DNA from: Alphaproteobacteria bacterium
GTDB lineage: Bacteria; Pseudomonadota; Alphaproteobacteria; SMXP01
Reading direction: 5' to 3'
Length of the DNA: 9,468 nt
NCBI GenBank assembly: GCA_028280675.1
Contig: JANQLI010000269.1
Span: forward strand, 1-9,468
A program made the translations under genes and the position numbers. This document shows, in pieces, positions 5,953 to 9,468 of the stretch. Each line of letters begins with the position of its first letter. The stretch's first letter is position 1. The notes under the pieces were generated by a model. The model made no database searches. It had not been told where the DNA came from and worked only from the letters and a program-made list of their open reading frames with translations.

Positions 5953-7410
5953 GTGACCGACACCCCAGAAAACACGTCAGAACAGCTCGATAGCACAAAA
6001 TCTTCTCAGCCCTCATCGCACCCAAAATCATATGATGAGATTCCGACTGAGGGTCCGGTCCTTGATGATGACTATGCATTGAACCCATCCTTTGTGCGGG
6101 ATGTGATTGACGCTCTTGAGCGTGGGGATCGCGATTTATTATACCAACTCATTCATCCCCTGCATGCGGCGGATGTCGCCGACTTGCTGGGTCTTGTCAG
6201 CGCCTATGATCGGAGCCAATTGATCAAGCAGTTGGGCGGCGTCTTAGAAGCTGACGTTCTCACCGAACTTGATGATGATGTGCGGGATGCGGTCCTTGAG
6301 GAAATGCATCCACGCGACATTGCCACTGTGGTTGAAAATATCGACAGTGACGATGCGGTGCAGTTGATTGAGGATCTGCCCGAGCAGGACCGTAAAAATG
6401 TCCTTGAGTTGGTGTCAAAAGGAGATCGCACGACGGTTGAAATAGCACTGACTTATGAAGAAGACAGTGCGGGCCGTTTGATGCAGCATGAATTGGTCAC
6501 CGTGCCGCCTTACTGGAATGTGGGGCAGGTGATCGATCATATGCGCGAGACCGAAGGCTTACCGAACCAGTTCTTTGAAATCTATGTGGTTGATGAAAAA
6601 TTTTATCCTGTGGGGTGCGTGCCCGTCAGCCGTTTGCTGAAAACAAAACGTCAAGTCGCGATTAAAGACATTATGGATGATGAACAGCACCTTGTGCCTG
6701 TGAATGAGGATCAGGGCGAGGTGGCTTATTTGTTTAACCAGTACCACTTACTGTCTGCTGCTGTGGTGAATGATGATGGCCGTCTGGTTGGGATGATCAC
6801 AGTCGATGATATTGTCGATGTGATCAAAGAAGAAGATACCGAAGATATTCTGGCCCTGGGGGGCGTGAAAGCAGATGGTTTGTCGGATGGTGTTCTCAAA
6901 ACAACTCAGCGCCGTTTTTCCTGGCTCCTCATCAATCTCGCCACAGCTATCCTCGCATCTGTTGTCATTGCATTCTACGACGCGACAATTGAAAAATTTG
7001 TGGCGCTCGCAATCTTAATGCCGATTGTTGCGTCGATGGGTGGGAATGCCGGAACGCAGACACTGACTGTGGCGGTGCGTGCGATCGCCACCCGCGATCT
7101 CACCTCTGCAAATGCCTTTCGCATTTTTATGCGGGAAGTGATGGTGGGCGGCCTAAACGGCTTTTTGTTTGCCGTTGTCATGGGCGTGATCGGGGCGTTT
7201 TGGTTTGACAATGTAACTCTTGGTCTGGTTCTCGGGGGGGCGATGATCGTTAATCTGCTTTTCGCTGGAGCGGCAGGTATCTTGGTGCCTTTAGGATTGC
7301 AGCGTGCAGGCGCGGACCCGGCGATTGCCTCGACCGTCTTTGTCACCACGGTCACGGATATGATTGGCTTCTTCGTCTTTCTTGGCTTGGGCGCCTATGC
7401 GTTGACTTAA
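5953..7410 (+). CDS. mgtE: Magnesium transporter MgtE
   Basis: An inner-membrane Mg2+ channel/transporter, usually a homodimer gated by cytoplasmic Mg2+. The 485-residue product has the full architecture: a polar, Ser/Pro-rich tail (1-40); the MgtE N-domain of short helical repeats (about 45-165, e.g. LIHPLHAADVADLL and ELDDDVRDAVLEEMHPRDIA); a CBS pair (about 175-295, with DSAGRLM at its start and GRLVGMITVDDIVDVI at its end); a connecting helix with EEDTEDILALGGV; and a C-terminal membrane domain of about five helices (320-485). The membrane domain holds the signatures PIVASMGGNAGTQ (357-369) and GADPAIASTVFVTTVTDMIGF, where D469 matches the pore aspartate that binds Mg2+ in characterised MgtE. 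Acidic residues in the N and CBS domains fit Mg2+ sensing. The start is GTG. It lies 87 bases after tRNA-Leu; that gap is too short for a known Mg2+ riboswitch and none is seen. Its stop overlaps the stop of the convergent gene. Confidence 0.97.
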   Translation: MTDTPENTSEQLDSTKSSQPSSHPKSYDEIPTEGPVLDDDYALNPSFVRDVIDALERGDRDLLYQLIHPLHAADVADLLGLVSAYDRSQLIKQLGGVLEADVLTELDDDVRDAVLEEMHPRDIATVVENIDSDDAVQLIEDLPEQDRKNVLELVSKGDRTTVEIALTYEEDSAGRLMQHELVTVPPYWNVGQVIDHMRETEGLPNQFFEIYVVDEKFYPVGCVPVSRLLKTKRQVAIKDIMDDEQHLVPVNEDQGEVAYLFNQYHLLSAAVVNDDGRLVGMITVDDIVDVIKEEDTEDILALGGVKADGLSDGVLKTTQRRFSWLLINLATAILASVVIAFYDATIEKFVALAILMPIVASMGGNAGTQTLTVAVRAIATRDLTSANAFRIFMREVMVGGLNGFLFAVVMGVIGAFWFDNVTLGLVLGGAMIVNLLFAGAAGILVPLGLQRAGADPAIASTVFVTTVTDMIGFFVFLGLGAYALT

Positions 7411-8408
7411 CGCATGTCGTCGAATTTATGCTCGAACTCAGAATCAAAGCTAGGGGTATGACGCCGGTCATCTGTGACCACATCGTGTGTGTCTGGTAAC
7501 TCTTCTTCCTCAATCAGGATTGGGTCCTCACGACCATCGTCATACAAGGGCTGGGCGCTTGGTTTTTTCTTGGGCTTAGGCTCTTTCTTCTTCTTTTTCG
7601 GCGCAAGCAGAAGTGACAGCACGCCGTTTAATTCTGCAACGCCAAGCATCCGCCGTCCCCACGTGTGTGAGGTGATCATCACCTCGCTGATGTCATTCCT
7701 CGCCATAAATCGCAACGCTTTGAGGTTGCTGGTATGGTTTGTGAGGGCATGGGGGTTAAAGATATTCAGGTCCGACAGCTCTTTGACACGGTTACCGTTC
7801 ATCAAATCGATCAGATGCGTCCCGTCAATTGGTTCGATTTCTTTGCGAAGAGCGTTCGCTTTTGAGAAAAACAGAAAGCGGTTAAACCAATCGACAAACA
7901 CCACATATTTGAAATTTGGAAACTTTTTCAAATGCTCAAGGTAGTAAAGAATGATGTCCCGCTGCAGAGGAACGATTGTGCGTCCAAAGAGATGGAAATC
8001 CATTTTGGCTGGCGGATGCAATTTGACCTTGAGAATGATCGCCTGGTTTTCATCCAGCTTGGATATGCGGTCTTGGAGATAGGAAATATGCGCTTCCTGA
8101 ACGAGCTCGATCTCTTCAACTTCATTTGGTTCGGAGGAAGGCTTTACACGGGTATTTGGGCCTGTGAAGATACGACCGGGGTGCGACATGAAATCTTGGA
8201 TTTCATCGGCCTGCCTCTTTGACGTCATGGCGAAGCCGACCAAGAACACCATCACACACATGAAGATAAAGGCGGTGTAATCAACATCGATGTAATAGTT
8301 GATGTAAGGGGCGAGTTGGCCTTCATAATTTTTCAGCAGTACAACAGCGCCAATCGCCACCGCAACCAGCATCAGCCCACCGAATAATGATCTTACCCAC
8401 TGATCCAT
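7407..8408 (-). CDS. Two-TM membrane protein with CBS-like segments and charged tail, function unknown
   Basis: The 333-residue product is not a named family I recognise. Two hydrophobic segments (about 9-25 and 45-62) form an N-terminal hairpin, with KRQ after the second suggesting the remainder is cytoplasmic. The middle part (about 140-268) resembles two degenerate CBS repeats: LYYLEHLKKFPNFKYVVFVD followed by NRFLFFSKANAL, then TNHTSNLKALRFMARNDISE followed by VMITS and RMLGVAELNGVLSLLL. This is read from pattern, not alignment. A Lys/Pro-rich run (271-282) leads into an acidic tail (about 290-331). CBS domains typically bind adenine nucleotides or Mg2+, so a sensor role is possible but unproven. 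The start at 8408 is fixed by an in-frame TAA immediately upstream; GGA lies 9 bases before the ATG, inside a hairpin. It is convergent with mgtE and shares the TTAA at the two stops. Confidence 0.85.
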   Translation of the reverse strand: MDQWVRSLFGGLMLVAVAIGAVVLLKNYEGQLAPYINYYIDVDYTAFIFMCVMVFLVGFAMTSKRQADEIQDFMSHPGRIFTGPNTRVKPSSEPNEVEEIELVQEAHISYLQDRISKLDENQAIILKVKLHPPAKMDFHLFGRTIVPLQRDIILYYLEHLKKFPNFKYVVFVDWFNRFLFFSKANALRKEIEPIDGTHLIDLMNGNRVKELSDLNIFNPHALTNHTSNLKALRFMARNDISEVMITSHTWGRRMLGVAELNGVLSLLLAPKKKKKEPKPKKKPSAQPLYDDGREDPILIEEEELPDTHDVVTDDRRHTPSFDSEFEHKFDDMR

Positions 8409-8418
8409 TTACGCCATT

Positions 8419-8433
8419 CCAGCCAAAGGCTGG
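8419..8433 (-). promoter_or_regulatory. Hairpin covering the ribosome binding site of the two-TM gene
   Basis: On the minus strand CCAGCC-TTT-GGCTGG is a perfect 6-base-pair stem with a 3-base loop. Its last two G residues are part of the GGA that serves as the likely Shine-Dalgarno, 9 bases before the ATG at 8408. If the hairpin forms in mRNA it should reduce access to the start. Confidence 0.45.
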
Positions 8434-8505
8434 TACACTCCCCACGACTTACCAATTCCCTATCATTAGATACACGCAAAAGCAGCTCTGACCTGTCTGA
8501 TTCGC

Positions 8506-8517
8506 GTCACCTGTGAC
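8506..8517. repeat. Inverted repeat GTCAC-CT-GTGAC
   Basis: A perfect 5-base inverted repeat with a 2-base centre, about 100 bases upstream of the minus-strand start. It overlaps CTGTGACAG (8511-8519), which also occurs upstream of lipB. The size and symmetry suit a dimeric regulator, but no regulator is identified. Confidence 0.35.
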
Positions 8518-8574
8518 AGAGGTTAACATAATTACGCATAACGCGCCTGAATCCAAGCCCGCTGTCATTTCGCC

Positions 8575-8603
8575 TTTAATCTTATAACACATTGAATTAT
8601 ATT
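8575..8603 (+). promoter_or_regulatory. Candidate sigma70-like promoter for DUF1489
   Basis: TATATT (8598-8603; 5 of 6 to TATAAT) lies 17 bases after TTTAAT (8575-8580; 3 of 6 to TTGACA), with an overlapping alternative TATTAT at 8600-8605. Transcription would start near 8610 and leave a leader of about 155 bases before DUF1489. The -35 is weak and the block is generally A/T-rich. Confidence 0.35.
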
Positions 8604-8666
8604 ATCTTTTAAGGAAGCATCAATGATCTGCACCCCTCTCACACGCTGATTTTCGCTGTGGTGACA

Positions 8667-8680
8667 CTGTGATGTCACAG
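8667..8680. repeat. Perfect palindromic site CTGTGA-TG-TCACAG
   Basis: A perfect 6-base inverted repeat with a 2-base centre, nested with a second one (GTGACA at 8661-8666 and TGTCAC at 8673-8678). It may be an operator or an RNA hairpin in the leader of DUF1489. The half-sites TGTGA/TCACA recall CRP/FNR-type sites, but those have a 6-base spacer, so that identity does not fit. Confidence 0.4.
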
Positions 8681-8766
8681 GCCTATGACGGATTTCGGCT
8701 CCTGTGTAAGCGCTTTTGCGCTGATTTGCCCCTTGTCATGGCTCTTCGAATCCTTAGGTTGCGGGG

Positions 8767-9207
8767 ATGGCTCTCCATCTCATCAAACTCTGTGTTGGCG
8801 TCGATCACGTCGATCAATTGCGTGACTTTCAACGCCAACGTCTTGCCGAGAAAAAGGCGCAAGACGTGCCGCAAGAGATCATGCATGTGACACGCATGAC
8901 GCCAAAACGCGGCGCAGAAATTCTGGACGGAGGATCGCTCTATTGGGTGATTAAGCGCGTTGTCACAGCCCGGCAACGGATTTTGGAGTTACGTCCTGTT
9001 ACTGACCGGGCTGGAAAGCGACGCTGCGCCATTGTGCTCGATCCAGACATTGTTCTCACGAAACCCCAGAGCCGCCGTCCCTTTCAAGGCTGGCGTTATT
9101 TTGAAGACAAGGATGCGCCAGCAGACCTGCCAAAGGGTACGCATATTGACACATCTGAGCTGTCGCCAGAGATGAAAGCCGAACTTTTAGAACTTGGTTT
9201 GATCTAA
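8767..9207 (+). CDS. DUF1489 family protein
   Basis: The 146-residue product matches the DUF1489 family of conserved alphaproteobacterial proteins of unknown function in pattern and length. It has the N-terminal MALHLIKLCVGVDHVDQL, the central VTRMTPKRGAEILDGGSLYW (41-60) followed by a basic segment, CAIVLDPDIVLTKPQSRRPF (87-106), GWRYFEDKDAPADL, and a short C-terminal helix. There is no signal peptide or membrane segment, so it is probably cytoplasmic. The Arg/Lys-rich surface might suggest nucleic-acid binding, but that is a guess. The ATG at 8767 gives the family N-terminus; the sequence before it (TTAGGTTGCGGGG) has only a weak Shine-Dalgarno. The stop overlaps the panC stop by four bases (CTAA, 9204-9207). 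Confidence 0.9.
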   Translation: MALHLIKLCVGVDHVDQLRDFQRQRLAEKKAQDVPQEIMHVTRMTPKRGAEILDGGSLYWVIKRVVTARQRILELRPVTDRAGKRRCAIVLDPDIVLTKPQSRRPFQGWRYFEDKDAPADLPKGTHIDTSELSPEMKAELLELGLI

Positions 9208-9468
9208 GGTTCAATGGCGACATTATCGATGAGACGTGTTTTGCTGAGATGAACGGCCGCAAGAATACGTGCCGGGCGTTCCAATCGCGTGATGCGCTCA
9301 AGCGTTTCACTGTCGCGGACATCAAAATAATCCACAGAAAGAAAACCCGACTGCAACAACGTTTCCGCTCCTGCGTCCTCAGCGTCCTCAATGGTCATGC
9401 CATTTCGGATGTTGTGTGCAGCATCGCGCAATACTTTTTGCAGCATGGCGGCACGCGGACGGTCTGCG
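9204..9468 (-). CDS. panC: Pantothenate synthetase, C-terminal part (5' end outside window)
   Basis: Pantothenate synthetase joins pantoate and beta-alanine using ATP, the last step to pantothenate and so to coenzyme A. The frame is open to the window edge (ADRPRAA before the Met at 9446), so that Met is internal. About 87 C-terminal residues remain of a protein usually about 280 long. They are the C-terminal domain, with GFLSVDYFDVRDSETLERI and the ending PARILAAVHLSKTRLIDNVA, close to the PanC pattern DYxxVRD ... RLIDN. The nucleotide-binding domain with its HIGH-like motif would lie outside the window. The gene ends in TAG, convergent with and overlapping the DUF1489 stop. Confidence 0.92.
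   Translation of the reverse strand, partial: ADRPRAAMLQKVLRDAAHNIRNGMTIEDAEDAGAETLLQSGFLSVDYFDVRDSETLERITRLERPARILAAVHLSKTRLIDNVAIEP

Larger units (their letters stand above)
8409..8766. promoter_or_regulatory. 358-base divergent intergenic region rich in inverted repeats
   Basis: No gene of normal size is visible here on either strand. In order it holds: a perfect 6-bp hairpin over the ribosome binding site of the minus-strand gene (8419-8433); GTCACCTGTGAC (8506-8517); an A/T-rich block (about 8575-8612) with a plus-strand promoter candidate; an 8-codon open frame with a good Shine-Dalgarno (8623-8649); the palindrome CTGTGATGTCACAG (8667-8680); and a short hairpin AGCGC-TTTT-GCGCT (8709-8722). 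It must contain the promoters of the minus-strand CBS-like gene and, unless transcription enters from elsewhere, of DUF1489. No convincing minus-strand promoter was recognised. Confidence 0.5.

Noticed and set aside
8709..8722. AGCGC-TTTT-GCGCT as an intrinsic terminator
   Set aside because: Five base pairs only, followed by GATTTGCCCC instead of a T run; kept only as part of the leader observation.
8683..8976. 97-codon minus-strand frame
   Set aside because: Mostly antisense to DUF1489 and with no recognisable pattern; a shadow.

Overview
The window reads as a stretch of chromosome from an alphaproteobacterium with roughly balanced base composition. The signs are a DUF1489 family gene (a family I know from alphaproteobacteria), an alphaproteobacterial-type propionyl-CoA carboxylase pair (pccB-pccA), a single-domain FliN, and lipB, mgtE and panC genes of ordinary proteobacterial type. 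The order cannot be fixed from the sequence alone. Coding density is high. I see no insertion sequence, phage gene, CRISPR array or toxin-antitoxin pair.

Layout. (1) Bases 1-2620: the 3' end of pccB followed by complete pccA, which together encode the biotin-dependent carboxylase that turns propionyl-CoA into methylmalonyl-CoA. (2) Bases 2696-4565: two uncharacterised envelope genes in tandem, an exported protein with a clear signal peptide and a membrane-anchored M23-type metallopeptidase with a Glu/Pro-rich linker and a duplicated CYxxYC motif. (3) Bases 4520-5230, minus strand: lipB, whose 3' end overlaps the peptidase gene by 46 bases. (4) Bases 5348-5605: a short FliN/SpoA-domain gene with a TTG start, divergent from lipB and away from any other flagellar gene in view. 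(5) Bases 5779-5865: tRNA-Leu(GAG) with encoded CCA. (6) Bases 5953-7410: mgtE, an Mg2+ channel/transporter with a GTG start and a strong Shine-Dalgarno sequence. (7) Bases 7407-8408, minus strand: an unrecognised two-TM protein with CBS-like segments that meets mgtE tail to tail. (8) Bases 8409-8766: a 358-base divergent intergenic region rich in inverted repeats. (9) Bases 8767-9207: DUF1489. (10) Bases 9204-9468, minus strand: the C-terminal part of panC.

Most of the window is housekeeping metabolism (propionate, lipoate, pantothenate), magnesium transport, a motility component and cell-envelope functions. Three convergent gene pairs overlap at their 3' ends (46, 4 and 4 bases), leaving no room between them for a conventional terminator.

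I found no clear new multi-gene system. The least explained parts are the exported-protein/M23 pair, the two-TM CBS-like protein facing mgtE, and the palindrome-rich region at 8409-8766. That region shares the 9-mer CTGTGACAG with the lipB/fliN intergenic region.
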